DNA of 64,000 bases from Streptomyces sp. SAT1. GTDB lineage: Bacteria > Actinomycetota > Actinomycetes > Streptomycetales > Streptomycetaceae. Positions 8,352 through 22,441 of the stretch are shown piece after piece. The stretch spans positions 7,408,531 through 7,472,530 of the forward strand of contig NZ_CP015849.1 of the NCBI RefSeq assembly GCF_001654495.1, given 5' to 3'. Made by a program: the position numbers and the translations under genes. The stretch's first letter is position 1; each line of letters starts with the position of its first letter. Below the pieces are notes generated by a model. The model saw only the letters and a program-made list of their open reading frames with translations. It was not told where the DNA came from and did no database searches.

Positions 8352-8818
8352 CGGACGACCGACGACCGACGACGACCGGCCACCCGCCACGCGGTCCGCC
8401 CCGCCGCGGGTCAGGTGGCGTCGGGCGACAGGATCCGCCGCCCGGCCGATCTCCCTGCGTGGGGGCCATTTCCCGGAAATGTCGTACGGGCGTTTGATAT
8501 TCGATACTGGCCGGATCCGGCCATCGTGGCGCTGTCGCACATTTTTCCGAGTGTCGTTCCCCGCCGCTCGGTGAATCTCGCGGTCCCGGCGGATTTCAGG
8601 GATGTGGCTGTGGCGGCGAGACTTCGGTGCATAGAATATCGCGCGCTGCCCGCGACGAAGGCCGGGCGGGTCGGCGGCGGGGGCGAGGACGACGTGACTG
8701 AGCTGCGGGAACCGGCGACGCAGAGCAGGCCTGCCGAAGGCTGCGCACGCACGTTCGCTTTTCCTCGCCCGCGATGCTTACGGCGTGCCGGTGATATCCC
8801 GAACGCTCACCACAAAGC
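8352..8818 (+). other. Gene-free leader and spacer upstream of the SdrD-like gene
   Basis: About 470 bp with no credible gene. The middle (8480-8660) is distinctly richer in A and T than its surroundings, for example around 8494-8510 and 8540-8550, which suits a promoter region or a transferred segment. It runs into a strong hairpin at 8819 just before the next gene. Short open frames here lack ribosome sites. Confidence 0.5.
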
Positions 8819-8847
8819 GGCCCACCCCACAGCGGTGGGCCTTTTTT
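8819..8847 (+). terminator. Rho-independent-type hairpin just upstream of a start codon
   Basis: GGCCCACC (8819-8826) pairs perfectly with GGTGGGCC (8834-8841) around a 7-nt loop, then six T, a C and four more T. Such a clean U-tract terminator is rare in Streptomyces. It sits only 22 bp before the ATG at 8870. It may end a transcript from the left or act as an attenuator in the leader of the SdrD-like gene. Confidence 0.75.
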
Positions 8848-8869
8848 CTTTTCCGTGGAGTGTGATGCC

Positions 8870-11386
8870 ATGAAACGAGTCGGAAGAGACTCACGCCGGT
8901 CGGCCTGGAGATTCAGGGATCCGCTCGCGCGAACGGGCTTGTCGGTCCTCTTACTGGCGGGCGGCGCCGTGGGAGCGACGTCCGCACCGTCCTCGGCCGC
9001 CGCCGACGGCACGCTGACGGTCGAGGTGCTGCGCGACTTCTTCGGCACCGGCGTGCTCAACGCGACGATGGACGTGCCCCAGCGGGGCATGAAGATCGAG
9101 GTCTCCGACCCCGCCGGACACCATGTCACCGGCGTCACGGACGCCACCGGAAAGGTCGTGGTACCCGCCTCGGACGTGCTGAGCGGCGGCCGTTACCGCG
9201 TCGACGTCAGCGTTCCGGCACCGTACGACGGCCATCTGAGGGCGGCACCCGCGTCGACGGCGGAGAACCACTTCGACAGCTTCACGTCCTTCGTGGACGT
9301 GTCGGACGGCAAGGACGCCTCGGTGGTCACGGGGGTGTGGGACCCGGCCGACTACGCGCTGCCGGACACGCGGTACTTCGTGCCCGTCCACAACGGCGCC
9401 GGCGGGACCGACGAGCGGGCGCTCGTGGCGTTCGGGACGAAGGTCCGCGGCACCTGCCCCACGGACACGGCGTGCCCGACCACGCTGGCCACGCAGGACC
9501 AGGTCGGCACGACGTTCGGGCTGGCGTACGACAAGGACCGGACCCGGCTGTTCCAGAGCGCGTTCGCCCGCCGGTACACCGCCTACGGCCCGCAGGGCGG
9601 GGGCGCCGTCTACACGGTGCCGGTCGACGGCTCGGGCGCGCCGCGGCTGTTCGCGCAGGTGCCGGACGCCGCGGTGACACGGCACGACACCGCGCACCTG
9701 ATCAAGGATCCCGGATTCACCGACGCGCCGGGCAAGGAGAGCATCGGCGGCCTCGCCCTGTCGGAGGACGGGGCCACGCTCTACGCGGTGAACCTCCGCT
9801 CCCGCAGCCTGGTGAGCTTCGACGCGACCGGAGCCACCGCCGCGGCGCCCCGGGCGACGGTCCCGATCCCGGACCCGGGGTGCGCGAGCCCCGGCGACTG
9901 GCGGCCGTTCGGTCTCCAGGTCCACGACAACACGCTGTACGTCGGCGGCGTGTGCAGCGCGGAGAGCACACAGCGGCGCGCGGACCTGAAGGCCGTCGTC
10001 TCCGTCTACGACGGCAGGCGGTTCACCACGGTGCTCAGCCACCCGCTCACGCAGGAACGCGGCAGCGTCTTCGGTTCCGGCGACATCGCCACCCACTGGA
10101 ACCCGTGGAACACCCGGCCCGACTCGTGGGACGACCGGAAGTCGGGCAGCGTCTTCATCGACCCGCAGCCGGAGCTGGCCTCCCTCGCCTTCGGCCGCGA
10201 CGGCTCCATGGTCCTGGGCTTCCGCGACCGGTTCATGGACGTGCTCAGCTGGGGCGGCCTGGACCCGCGCCCGGGGAACGACACGGCGGAGAACGGCATG
10301 TCCGGCGGCGACATCACCATGGTCTGCGCCACCGCCACCGGTGAGTACCAGTGGGAAGGCACCGGAAGCTGCCCCGACCACGCCACGCCCGCCGACAGCG
10401 GCGGCCAGGGCGCCGGTGTCATCGAGTACTTCCCGGGCGACTTCTACGCCAACGCGCACCAGGAGACCGCGCTGGGCTCGGTGGCCTACATCCCCCAGCA
10501 GCAGTGGGTCGTCAGCACGGAGTTCGACCCGGTCGTGCACGTGGCGACCTCCGGGACCGGGTACCACGACATCACGACCGGTCAGGGACCGGGCAACAAC
10601 CCGACCGCCAACGGCTTCCAGTTCGTGAGCCAGGAACAGGGCGGGTTCGGCAAGGCGGGCGGACTCGGTGACATCGCGTACGCCGCGGCGAACGCCCCGG
10701 TCCAGATCGGCAACGTCGTGTGGTTCGACGGCGACCACAACGGCATCCAGGACCCGGGGCACGTACTGCTGCCGGGGGCGACGATCGACCTGCTGGACGC
10801 GGACGGCAAACAGGTCGCGACGACCAGGACCGATGCCGCCGGCGAGTACTACTTCGGCGGTGTCGGCGCCGACTACCAGCTCACACCGGGCGCGAAATAC
10901 ACGGTCCGGTTCGACGTGTGCACCGCGGACACCGGCCAGGTGCCCGAGCAACCCCCGGCGAGCGAGCTGAGGTTCACCCTCCCGCGGGCCGGTGCCGACC
11001 GCGCGCACGACTCCGATGTGACCCCGCCGACCACCGGCCCCCTGTGCGACGGCCGCGCACCGGTCACGGCACCGGACAGGCCCGGGGGCGTCGATCACAC
11101 CATCGACGCCGGGGTGTACATCCCGAAGGCGGCACCGAGCCCGAGCCCCACCCCGACTCCGTCGCCGACCTCCACTCCGTCGCCGGGCCCGGCCTCACCG
11201 CCGGCCTCCGCGCCGCCGTCCCCCGCACCGCCCGCGAACAACCCGGCCCCGGCCGACTCAGGCCCGGGTTCGATGGCGCACACCGGTATGTCCGGGGTGC
11301 CGCAGCTGATCGGTCTCGTCGGGCTGCTGGTGGGCAGTGGTCTGGTCGTCGCGTTCGTGAGCCGGCGGCGCCTGCGCAAGCACTGA
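8870..11386 (+). CDS. Secreted, wall-anchored SdrD-B-like repeat protein
   Basis: 838 residues from ATG 8870 (GTGGAG upstream; a GTG at 8855 is less likely). It has an N-terminal signal peptide with LSVLLLAGGAVGATSAPSSAAA, and a carboxypeptidase-regulatory-like beta domain (about 45-140). A long beta-propeller-like region contains repeated TLYAVNL/TLYVGGV-type strands (about 140-610). An SdrD_B domain follows near 620-740 (GNVVWFDGDHNGIQDPG, ending in GEYYFGG). Then come a Pro/Ser stalk and a sorting tail: MAHTG, a hydrophobic segment and RRRLRKH. MAHTG resembles the LAXTG motif used by class E sortases. The protein is therefore probably displayed on the cell wall. The hairpin in its leader may control it. 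The function is unknown. Confidence 0.85.
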   Translation: MKRVGRDSRRSAWRFRDPLARTGLSVLLLAGGAVGATSAPSSAAADGTLTVEVLRDFFGTGVLNATMDVPQRGMKIEVSDPAGHHVTGVTDATGKVVVPASDVLSGGRYRVDVSVPAPYDGHLRAAPASTAENHFDSFTSFVDVSDGKDASVVTGVWDPADYALPDTRYFVPVHNGAGGTDERALVAFGTKVRGTCPTDTACPTTLATQDQVGTTFGLAYDKDRTRLFQSAFARRYTAYGPQGGGAVYTVPVDGSGAPRLFAQVPDAAVTRHDTAHLIKDPGFTDAPGKESIGGLALSEDGATLYAVNLRSRSLVSFDATGATAAAPRATVPIPDPGCASPGDWRPFGLQVHDNTLYVGGVCSAESTQRRADLKAVVSVYDGRRFTTVLSHPLTQERGSVFGSGDIATHWNPWNTRPDSWDDRKSGSVFIDPQPELASLAFGRDGSMVLGFRDRFMDVLSWGGLDPRPGNDTAENGMSGGDITMVCATATGEYQWEGTGSCPDHATPADSGGQGAGVIEYFPGDFYANAHQETALGSVAYIPQQQWVVSTEFDPVVHVATSGTGYHDITTGQGPGNNPTANGFQFVSQEQGGFGKAGGLGDIAYAAANAPVQIGNVVWFDGDHNGIQDPGHVLLPGATIDLLDADGKQVATTRTDAAGEYYFGGVGADYQLTPGAKYTVRFDVCTADTGQVPEQPPASELRFTLPRAGADRAHDSDVTPPTTGPLCDGRAPVTAPDRPGGVDHTIDAGVYIPKAAPSPSPTPTPSPTSTPSPGPASPPASAPPSPAPPANNPAPADSGPGSMAHTGMSGVPQLIGLVGLLVGSGLVVAFVSRRRLRKH

Positions 11387-11468
11387 GTCACCTGGCCGAC
11401 AGCGGTCTGCCGACCGTCGGGCGACGCCGTGATCGCCCGGCGGTGCGGCAGCCGCGAGCGAAGAAGGG

Positions 11469-12299
11469 ATGAGGCGAAGAGTGTCAGCGTCGAGCCGCAC
11501 CCGGAGCGTGACAGGACGGCAGGTTCCACCGGACGGTGCGGCCACAGGACGCCGATGGCGGCGGACACGCCGGACCGTCGCCGCCGCCATCGGCCTGGCG
11601 GTCGCCGCGGTGGCCGCCGTGGCCGGGTTCCTGGTCACCGGCGGCGGCTCCGGCCCCGGCGGGCCGCGCGCCCTGACCTCGGACGAGGCGAACCGGCTGG
11701 CGATCACGCGGTTCCGCAACTACCAGGCGCACGGCCGCGCCATGACGATCACCGTGCCGGGCACCGCCGGAGCACTGACCGTCACGGCGTCCGTCGACTA
11801 CCGGGGCAAGGCCGGTTACGGCGTGGTGCGCGGCACCGGGCGCGGCACCTCCAGCGACGGGCTGATCAGCTGGACGGCCACCTCGGTGTCCGTCCACCCG
11901 ATGGCGGACGCTCCGGCGTACGCCCCCGCGGTGCCGCCCCGCTCGGACTGGTACCGCCGTCCCCTGCTGGCGTCCGGCAGCGCACTCGACAGCTCACTGG
12001 CGATCGCGCTCGGTCTGGGCAGCGACCGGCCGGACAACGCTCAACTGCTGCCGCAGAACGGCGCAGCCTGGCAGGGCCGGGACGAGGTGGACGGGCACCG
12101 GGTGGACATCATGACCGGGCCGGCCGCCGAGCACCGCTCCGGCACGGCGGGCGACGTGCGCTACTGGCTCGGCCCGGACGGCACCATGTACCGGGTCCGC
12201 GTCAGCGTGGGCTCGGAGTCGCAGCCGGTGGACATCGACTTCGACACCCACCGCTACGTTCCCGTCGCGCCGGTGCCCGGAGCCGCCGTGAGCCGGTAG
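11469..12299 (+). CDS. Membrane-anchored extracytoplasmic protein of unknown function
   Basis: 276 residues. An Arg-rich cytoplasmic start is followed by one transmembrane segment (AAAIGLAVAAVAAVAGFLV, about 38-56). A roughly 215-residue external domain contains alternating beta strands (TITVPGTAGALTVTASVDY, DGTMYRVRVSV). The fold is reminiscent of LolA/LppX-type lipoprotein-binding barrels, but I cannot assign it firmly. ATG 11469 has AAGAAGGG directly adjacent. GTG 11481 with GAGG at a better distance is an alternative. It lies 82 bp after the surface protein gene on the same strand, so co-transcription is possible. Confidence 0.7.
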   Translation: MRRRVSASSRTRSVTGRQVPPDGAATGRRWRRTRRTVAAAIGLAVAAVAAVAGFLVTGGGSGPGGPRALTSDEANRLAITRFRNYQAHGRAMTITVPGTAGALTVTASVDYRGKAGYGVVRGTGRGTSSDGLISWTATSVSVHPMADAPAYAPAVPPRSDWYRRPLLASGSALDSSLAIALGLGSDRPDNAQLLPQNGAAWQGRDEVDGHRVDIMTGPAAEHRSGTAGDVRYWLGPDGTMYRVRVSVGSESQPVDIDFDTHRYVPVAPVPGAAVSR

Positions 12300-12306
12300 C
12301 CGCGGC

Positions 12307-13647
12307 TCAGGACACCCGCACCCGCGCGTTCGCGGCGAGCAGCGACACCGGCGGCAACGGGATGTCCGCCGTCCTCGGCAGGGCGGGGACGGCGGGGACG
12401 GCGGTGGCGCCCGTGGTGGCGGCCCGGGGGAACTGCGGCTGCGGACCCGGCGCCGCGACCTCGGTGAACGGGATGCCGCCGGGTGCCGTCGGCGCCGTCC
12501 ACCTGCCGGCGGGGGAGAGCGACGCGGCCGGACGCGGACAGGCCGCGACCTCCGCGAGCCGTGCGGGCACGGTGGAACGCAGGGCGTTGCCCCGCAAGCA
12601 GTTGCCCCGCCCCCGCGTGGCGGTGGGGAACGTCCAGCCGACGTCGACACCGTTGCCGGTGAAGGTGTTCTCCACGATCCGGTTGCCGACCGGAGGCAGG
12701 TCGGCCGAAGCGGTCAGCACCAGCCCGGCGCTGCTGTTGCCGGTGACGCGGTTGCGCGTGAACTCGTTGTCGCTGCCGCCGTCGACGCCGACGCCGATGC
12801 CCCACCCGCCGTCGGCCTGCTGCGGCGTGGCCGTCTGCTGATTGGCGGCGATCAGATTGCCCGCGACCACGGCACCTCGCTGCGGGAGCAGTTTCTCCTG
12901 GTGGTCCGAGTCGGTGGTGAGCCCGACCCGGTTGCCGGCCAGCCGGTTGCCGACCACATACATGTCTCCACCGGCGTTGGTGCCCTCATAGCCGACCGCG
13001 TTGAGCTCGGCGACGTTGTCCCGCACCACGATGCGGCAGGGCTTGCACTGTCCGACGTAGATCCCCGAGTCGGCGGCGCCCGACGCGTAGGAGTGCTCGA
13101 TGACACCGTTCTGCGCGGAGAACGCGTAGATGCCGTACAGGCCGTTGCGGGTCGCGGTCACGTACGAGACCAGGAACGACTTGAGGAAGGTGACGGGCTC
13201 CTCGCCGGTGTCGTAACCACCGCTGCGCCCCGGCATCCCGGCGGCCGCCTTCGCCGAACCGGTGACCAGGACGCCGTTCTGCGTGTTGTTCTCCACGGTC
13301 AGGTTCTGCACGGCCACCCCGGGTGCCGCGACGACCACGCCGTTCGGCTGCCGCAGCCGGCCGTCGATGACGACCTTGTCCCGGGACACACCGCGCAGCG
13401 TGACACGTGCCGTGCCGATCCGCACCGACTCGTGGTACACCCCCGCGGAGACCAGCACCAGGTCGCCGGGCCGGGCCAGGGACACCGCGGAGGAGATCGT
13501 CGGGGCATCGGCGGGCACCCGGATCGTCACCTGCGCACCGTCCGGCCGCCGCCCCTTGTCCGACCCGTCGCCACCACCGCCGCAACCGACCGCGAGGGAC
13601 AGCGTGCCCAGTACGGCCGCCAGCACGCGAAGAGCTAATCGAGGCAT
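12307..13647 (-). CDS. Right-handed beta-helix lipoprotein
   Basis: 446 residues. The signal peptide ends in a lipobox-like LSLAVGCGGGG near residue 20, so the protein is probably lipidated and held outside the membrane. The body is a series of short strand-turn repeats rich in Asn and Val (NLTVENNTQNGVLV, GVIEHSYASGAADSGIYV, NEFTRNRVTGNSSAGLVL). This is the hallmark of the pectate-lyase-like parallel beta-helix (NosD/PbH1 repeats). The region near 50-75 (ADAPTISSAVSLARPGDLVLV) is the usual entry motif of this fold. Carbohydrate binding or cleavage is likely, but no catalytic set is recognisable. It ends 8 bp from the convergent gene. Confidence 0.8.
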   Translation of the reverse strand: MPRLALRVLAAVLGTLSLAVGCGGGGDGSDKGRRPDGAQVTIRVPADAPTISSAVSLARPGDLVLVSAGVYHESVRIGTARVTLRGVSRDKVVIDGRLRQPNGVVVAAPGVAVQNLTVENNTQNGVLVTGSAKAAAGMPGRSGGYDTGEEPVTFLKSFLVSYVTATRNGLYGIYAFSAQNGVIEHSYASGAADSGIYVGQCKPCRIVVRDNVAELNAVGYEGTNAGGDMYVVGNRLAGNRVGLTTDSDHQEKLLPQRGAVVAGNLIAANQQTATPQQADGGWGIGVGVDGGSDNEFTRNRVTGNSSAGLVLTASADLPPVGNRIVENTFTGNGVDVGWTFPTATRGRGNCLRGNALRSTVPARLAEVAACPRPAASLSPAGRWTAPTAPGGIPFTEVAAPGPQPQFPRAATTGATAVPAVPALPRTADIPLPPVSLLAANARVRVS

Positions 13648-13734
13648 GATCCCAGTCTGGCACGGTGCCCCGACCGCGCGCCGGAGTATGGCGGTTCACC
13701 GGCGCGCGGGCTCTCGGTGTGGCACCCTCGCTCC

Positions 13735-14901
13735 ATGCGCCGAGCCGCCCCCCACCCGTCGCGCCGCAGGTTCCTCGATGTCACCGGTGCCATGGTGGCC
13801 GCCGGGCTGACCGCCGGGTGCACACCGGACCCGGCCCGGCCGGGCCGAGGCGCTCCTTCCGCACCGGCCACGCCCGTGACGGTTCCGGCGGCGGGCCGCC
13901 ACCAGGCAGGCATCACACTTCCCCGGACGGCCCAGCGCAACCTGCTCGCCGTGGTGGCCGACCTCGGCCCCGACGTGGCTCCCGGCCCGCTGCTGGCCGA
14001 ACTCGGACAGACCGTGAGCGCCCTCGTCGCGGGCACCGACCCGCGGCTGCTGGGCCTGCCGCCGGGCGACCTCACCGTGACCGTCGGCGTGGGCCCCCGC
14101 CTGGTGCGGGCGGCCGGCGCCGCACTGCCCGGTGCGACGGACCTTCCGGAATTCTCCCGCGAGCGGATCGCCCCACGGGCACGCGGCGGCGACCTGCTGA
14201 TGCAGATCTGCGCCGGTGACGCGCTGCTCCTCCCGGTCGCCGCCGCCGCGCTCCTGGACCAGGCCGGGGCGCGCCTGCGCGAACGCTGGCGGCAGTCCGC
14301 ACGCCGCGGTGCGGACGTGCCCCTGGGCAACGGCCTCACCGCGCCCCGCAACCCGCTGGGCTTCATCGACGGCATCGTGGGCCCGCACACGGCCGCCGAA
14401 CAACAGCGCGACCTGTGGCTGACCGGACCGCCCGAGGTCGCCGGTGGCACCCTCGCCGTGCTGCGGCGCATGGAACTCGATCTGCCGCGGTTCGCGGCGC
14501 TGTCCGTCGCCGAGCAGGAAGCGGTCTTCGGGCGGCACAGGGCCGACGGCGCCCCCCTCTCCGGCGGTCCCGTCGCCGCGGGTCCGGACCTCGGCGCCAA
14601 GACGGCGGACGGCCGCTATCTCGTCCCCGCGGACGCCCACGCGCGCAGGGCCAACCCCGCCGTGGTCGGCACCGGCCTCATGCTCCGCCGCTCCTACAGC
14701 ATCGACGACCCCGCACCCGGCCTGCTCTTCATCAGCTTCCAGAACGACCTGCGGACCTTCACCGCCACCCTCACCCACATGGACACCTCCGACGCACTGC
14801 TGCGCTTCACCACCACGACCGCCGGAGCGACGTTCCTCATCCTCCCGGGCTTCGACCGCCAACACCCCCTCGGTTCCCGGCTGTTCGGCCGACCACGCTG
14901 A
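13735..14901 (+). CDS. Tat-exported Dyp-type peroxidase (EfeB-like)
   Basis: 388 residues from ATG 13735. A GTG at 13717 would add six residues. A Tat signal with SRRRFLDVTG is followed by a short hydrophobic stretch ending AAGLTAGC. Dyp-type peroxidase landmarks are the distal GFIDG motif near 209-213 (GxxDG), the heme-ligand His region DAHARRANP near 301, RRSYSIDDP, and the LFISFQNDLRTF strand. In EfeUOB systems this enzyme handles heme or porphyrins outside the membrane. Here no EfeU or EfeO gene lies beside it, so a stand-alone dye-decolorising or heme-handling role is as likely. Confidence 0.87.
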   Translation: MRRAAPHPSRRRFLDVTGAMVAAGLTAGCTPDPARPGRGAPSAPATPVTVPAAGRHQAGITLPRTAQRNLLAVVADLGPDVAPGPLLAELGQTVSALVAGTDPRLLGLPPGDLTVTVGVGPRLVRAAGAALPGATDLPEFSRERIAPRARGGDLLMQICAGDALLLPVAAAALLDQAGARLRERWRQSARRGADVPLGNGLTAPRNPLGFIDGIVGPHTAAEQQRDLWLTGPPEVAGGTLAVLRRMELDLPRFAALSVAEQEAVFGRHRADGAPLSGGPVAAGPDLGAKTADGRYLVPADAHARRANPAVVGTGLMLRRSYSIDDPAPGLLFISFQNDLRTFTATLTHMDTSDALLRFTTTTAGATFLILPGFDRQHPLGSRLFGRPR

Positions 14902-15245
14902 CCCCGGCGCGCCTCGGCCTTCTCCCGGACCGCACCCGTCCACCGGCTCGGACCGTCCCTGCCGCTCCTCGAGCTGCTCCTCGGGAGCGGCGCCGGTGCC
15001 GCGCCGTTCAGGCGCCGGTGCGCCTGCGGCGGCGGCCACCGGGGACGTGCCCCAGGACGGCCGCCGAGGAACGAGGAGAGGTGGTGGCGGTGGCGGACCG
15101 GGCGGCTCGCGCGACCGGGCGGCCCTGACCGCGCTCGGCCCGCGACGCCCTCCCTGGCCCCGGCCCGTACGCTGAAACACGCGCCCGAACGCACCACACA
15201 CACGGGAGGCCGGCCGCCGGAGGTGTGCGGGACAGCCGTCCCGGC
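14902..15245. other. Gene-free convergent spacer, 344 bp
   Basis: It separates the ends of the peroxidase gene (plus) and the SpoIIE phosphatase gene (minus). The sequence is almost pure GC coding-like shadow in several frames, with no ribosome sites. A GC-rich self-complementary patch near 15205-15225 could help end transcription, but I see nothing definite. Confidence 0.5.
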
Positions 15246-17690
15246 CTACACCACCCGGGTGCCGACGACGCAGGTGTCGTCGTCCGTGTCCGACTTGCTG
15301 TAGGTCAGCAGGCGGTCGAGCTGCTGATCCAGCGTCCTCGGCGCCGTCAGGGCCGTGGCCAGCAGGTGGGCCAGGGATTCCTCCACGCTCCGGTCCCGGC
15401 GCTCGATCAGCCCGTCGGTGTACAGCAGCACGGTGTCCCCGGACGCCAGCTCCAGCTCCGCCTCCTCGTACACGGCGTCGGGCACCGCGCCCAGCAGCAG
15501 GCCCTTGATGAGCGGCAGGGGAGCGGCCTCCGGCCCGCGGACCAGCACGGGCGGAAGGTGGCCCGCCCGCGCCCACCGCAGGACGCGGCGGTCCTGGTCG
15601 TACAGCGCGCAGACCGCGGTGGCGGTGACCGCGCCTGTGAGGTGGTGCGCCACGATGTTCAGCCACGACAGCAGTTGGCCGGGCCCCGCCCCGGTCACGG
15701 CGAGCCCGCGCAGGGCGTTGCGCAGCACCACCATGCTGGTCGCGGCCTCGATGCCGTGCCCGGCGACGTCGCCCACGCAGAGCAGCACCAGCCCGGACGG
15801 CAGTACCACGGTGTCGTACCAGTCGCCGCCCACCAGGTGCTCGGTCTCCGCCGGCCGGTAGCGCACGGCGATCTCCAGACCCGACACCTGAAGCGGAGCC
15901 TGCGTCGGCGGCATGATGGCGTGCTGCAGTTGCAGGGTGAGCCGGTTGCGCTCGGTCGCCTGCTGCTCGGTGTGGGCGAGTTGGTCCCGGGTGGCGGCGA
16001 GCGCGACCTCCGTCCAGTGCTGGGCGGAGATGTCCTGGTAGGCACCCCGGACGGCGAACAGCCGGCCGTCGGTGTCCAGCACCGGTTCCGCGACCACCCG
16101 GATGTGCCGGGTCACCCCGTCGGGCCGTTGCAGACGGAACGCCGCGGAGGCCGGCCTGCGCTGGTGCAGCACCGTCCGCAGGAACCTGCCGAGCGGCACC
16201 GCGTCGTCGGAGTGCGCGTGCTGGGGCAACTCCTCCAGAGGCACCGGCGAACCGGCCGGTTCACGCCCGTACAGGTGGAACAGCTGGTCGTTCCAGGTGA
16301 TCTCCCCGGTGAGCAGGTTCTCCTCGAAGCCGCCGATACGGCCCAGGCGCTGGGCGTGCTGGAGGAGGCTCGCCAGCCGTGCGGTCTCGTCCTCGATGCG
16401 CCAGAGCAGCAGGACGCTGGTGCCGTGCCGGCTGATGCTGATGTCCGCGACCGTCGACAGCGGCACCTGGTCGACCAGCGACATCAGCTGCATGCGCCGG
16501 GCCCGGAACGGCTCGCCCGTGGCCCACACCCGTTCCACCCGCTGGAACAGCTCGCTCTTGCCCGCGGCCATGGGATACGCCTCCAGCAGCAACGCCCCGT
16601 TGACGACCGCGCGGGGGCGGCCCGCCGGGTCCAGGAAGCGGCTGTTGACGTGCTGGATGCGGAAGTCGACCAACTGCCCGGAGCCGTCGACGTGCGGGAC
16701 CAGGACCAGGGCGGGATCGTGCAACCCGTCCGCCAGGTCCATCAGTTCGGCCGTGGGCGGCAGGATCCCCGGCTCGTGTCCCGCGTCCCGGTGCAGCGTG
16801 TACGTCTCCAGGGTGTGCGCGCACAGCTCGGCCAGGGCGTCCACCTGCCGGACGATCTGCGGCGGCTGGGGTTCGAGCGGTTCGGGCCAGGCGATCTCCA
16901 GCACGCCGTGGATGCGGCCGCCGGTGCCCGCGGGGACCGCGACCCGGCCGCCGTCCGGGTGCGCGTGCCGGCCGATGGTCGGCAGCCCCGTTCCGGAGAG
17001 CGAAGGCAGCCACTGCCCGGCCCGCTCGGTCAGGGCGCGGCGCGCCACCGTCGCCACCTCCGGCGGGACGTACCGCCATCGGGTGGCATCCGCCGGGGAG
17101 AACCCGGCGCTGCCGACGAGGGTCAGCGAGCCGTCGGCGCCCGCGGCCCACACGGCCACGGCCACCGCGCCCAGCGGACGCAACGCGTGCTCCAGCAGGG
17201 AGTCGGCGACGGCCTGGGTGTCGTCGGCCGCCAGCACCCCGCTCTCGGCCGCCCGCAGCCGTACGGCGGCGGTGTCGCGCTCCACCGCGCCACCGGCGGC
17301 GGCCAGGAAGGCGTCCGTGACCTCCGCCACCCGGTCCCGGGCGGCCTGGTTGATGACCTCGACCGCGAACTCCAGCGTCGTCATCCTGGCCTGCGCGGTC
17401 AGCTCGGCGAGTTGCCGGGCCGCCTGTGCCGGACCGCACCCGAGCCGCTCGACCAGGATGCCCTTGGCCATCTCGACCAGGGCCCGGCCCTCCGCCTCCG
17501 CCTGCGCGTTGCGCACCTCGCGGCGCAGCCGTTCCACCGTGGCGGCCAGCCTGCCGACGGGCGAGGCCGGTGCGCGGCCGGGCGCGTCCGGCGGCGCCGA
17601 GGCGCCGCGGGCGGCCGGCAGGACGGGCGCGACCGGCTCCGGGCGGTGCTCGGTGTCCCGCGGCCCGTGCGGTTCTTCGGTGGTGCTCAC
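15246..17690 (-). CDS. ANTAR-GAF-PAS-SpoIIE multisensor phosphatase
   Basis: 814 residues from GTG 17690, chosen for GAGGAG upstream. Domains in order: an ANTAR-like helical segment near 45-105 (ALVEMAKGILVERLGCG, QAARQLAELTAQA); a GAF-like sensor about 130-310; one or two PAS-type modules about 310-560; and a C-terminal PP2C/SpoIIE phosphatase about 585-814 with GGDWYDTV, VGDVAGHGIEA and LLYTDGLIERR. Family members dephosphorylate STAS anti-anti-sigma proteins. The gene follows the large hybrid kinase with a 37-bp gap, so both are probably one transcript. An N-terminal ANTAR, normally an RNA-binding output, in front of a phosphatase is a frequent Streptomyces layout. Confidence 0.85.
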   Translation of the reverse strand: MSTTEEPHGPRDTEHRPEPVAPVLPAARGASAPPDAPGRAPASPVGRLAATVERLRREVRNAQAEAEGRALVEMAKGILVERLGCGPAQAARQLAELTAQARMTTLEFAVEVINQAARDRVAEVTDAFLAAAGGAVERDTAAVRLRAAESGVLAADDTQAVADSLLEHALRPLGAVAVAVWAAGADGSLTLVGSAGFSPADATRWRYVPPEVATVARRALTERAGQWLPSLSGTGLPTIGRHAHPDGGRVAVPAGTGGRIHGVLEIAWPEPLEPQPPQIVRQVDALAELCAHTLETYTLHRDAGHEPGILPPTAELMDLADGLHDPALVLVPHVDGSGQLVDFRIQHVNSRFLDPAGRPRAVVNGALLLEAYPMAAGKSELFQRVERVWATGEPFRARRMQLMSLVDQVPLSTVADISISRHGTSVLLLWRIEDETARLASLLQHAQRLGRIGGFEENLLTGEITWNDQLFHLYGREPAGSPVPLEELPQHAHSDDAVPLGRFLRTVLHQRRPASAAFRLQRPDGVTRHIRVVAEPVLDTDGRLFAVRGAYQDISAQHWTEVALAATRDQLAHTEQQATERNRLTLQLQHAIMPPTQAPLQVSGLEIAVRYRPAETEHLVGGDWYDTVVLPSGLVLLCVGDVAGHGIEAATSMVVLRNALRGLAVTGAGPGQLLSWLNIVAHHLTGAVTATAVCALYDQDRRVLRWARAGHLPPVLVRGPEAAPLPLIKGLLLGAVPDAVYEEAELELASGDTVLLYTDGLIERRDRSVEESLAHLLATALTAPRTLDQQLDRLLTYSKSDTDDDTCVVGTRVV

Positions 17691-17727
17691 GATGCGGATG
17701 CTCCTCGGCTGAAGGGTGCTCGCTCGC

Positions 17728-22002
<4,275 letters not shown>

Positions 22003-22441
22003 GCGCATCCTCGTCCCGCTCGTCCATGCCCGAAATCCCCTTGGCCACGCACGCACGGATCATTCACGTGAACCCCCGAGGGTGTGTTCACGCGATGCCG
22101 GTTCAGCAGAAGGGCAGCCCCCAGCGCTGCGGACACTCCGCGCGACGTGTCGGTTCCCCGGCGGGCCCGAGGGACCTGCCGCGAAACCCGGGCTTCCGCT
22201 GCCTGAAAGTCCCGGTGCTGCTCTGTGAGAGCAACGCGACTCCGTAGCTTAGACCAGAGACCCGGGCGCCCGACCGGCCAGATCCCCCGGAGTCACCCGG
22301 CAGAGCGGCGGCACGGAGGGGCGGTCGGAGCGGGCGACTTGGAGGACGGGCCGGCGGCGTCGCTCCGGCGTCTCCGGCGTGACGTGTGAGGCGGCCGTGC
22401 GCCGGACGGCCGCCGCGAGCCCCAAGACGCCGCGGCGACGG
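22003..22441. other. Gene-free region upstream of the hybrid kinase
   Basis: This 440-bp stretch holds the promoter region of the kinase gene (minus strand) and the downstream side of the STAS gene. It is less GC-rich around 22235-22260, and a short repeat CTCTGTGAGAG lies near 22220. No convincing gene, promoter box or terminator could be fixed. Confidence 0.45.

Noticed and set aside
8352..8818. A riboswitch or small RNA gene before the SdrD-like gene
   Set aside because: The terminator is clear, but I could not match any known riboswitch core, so only the hairpin is reported.
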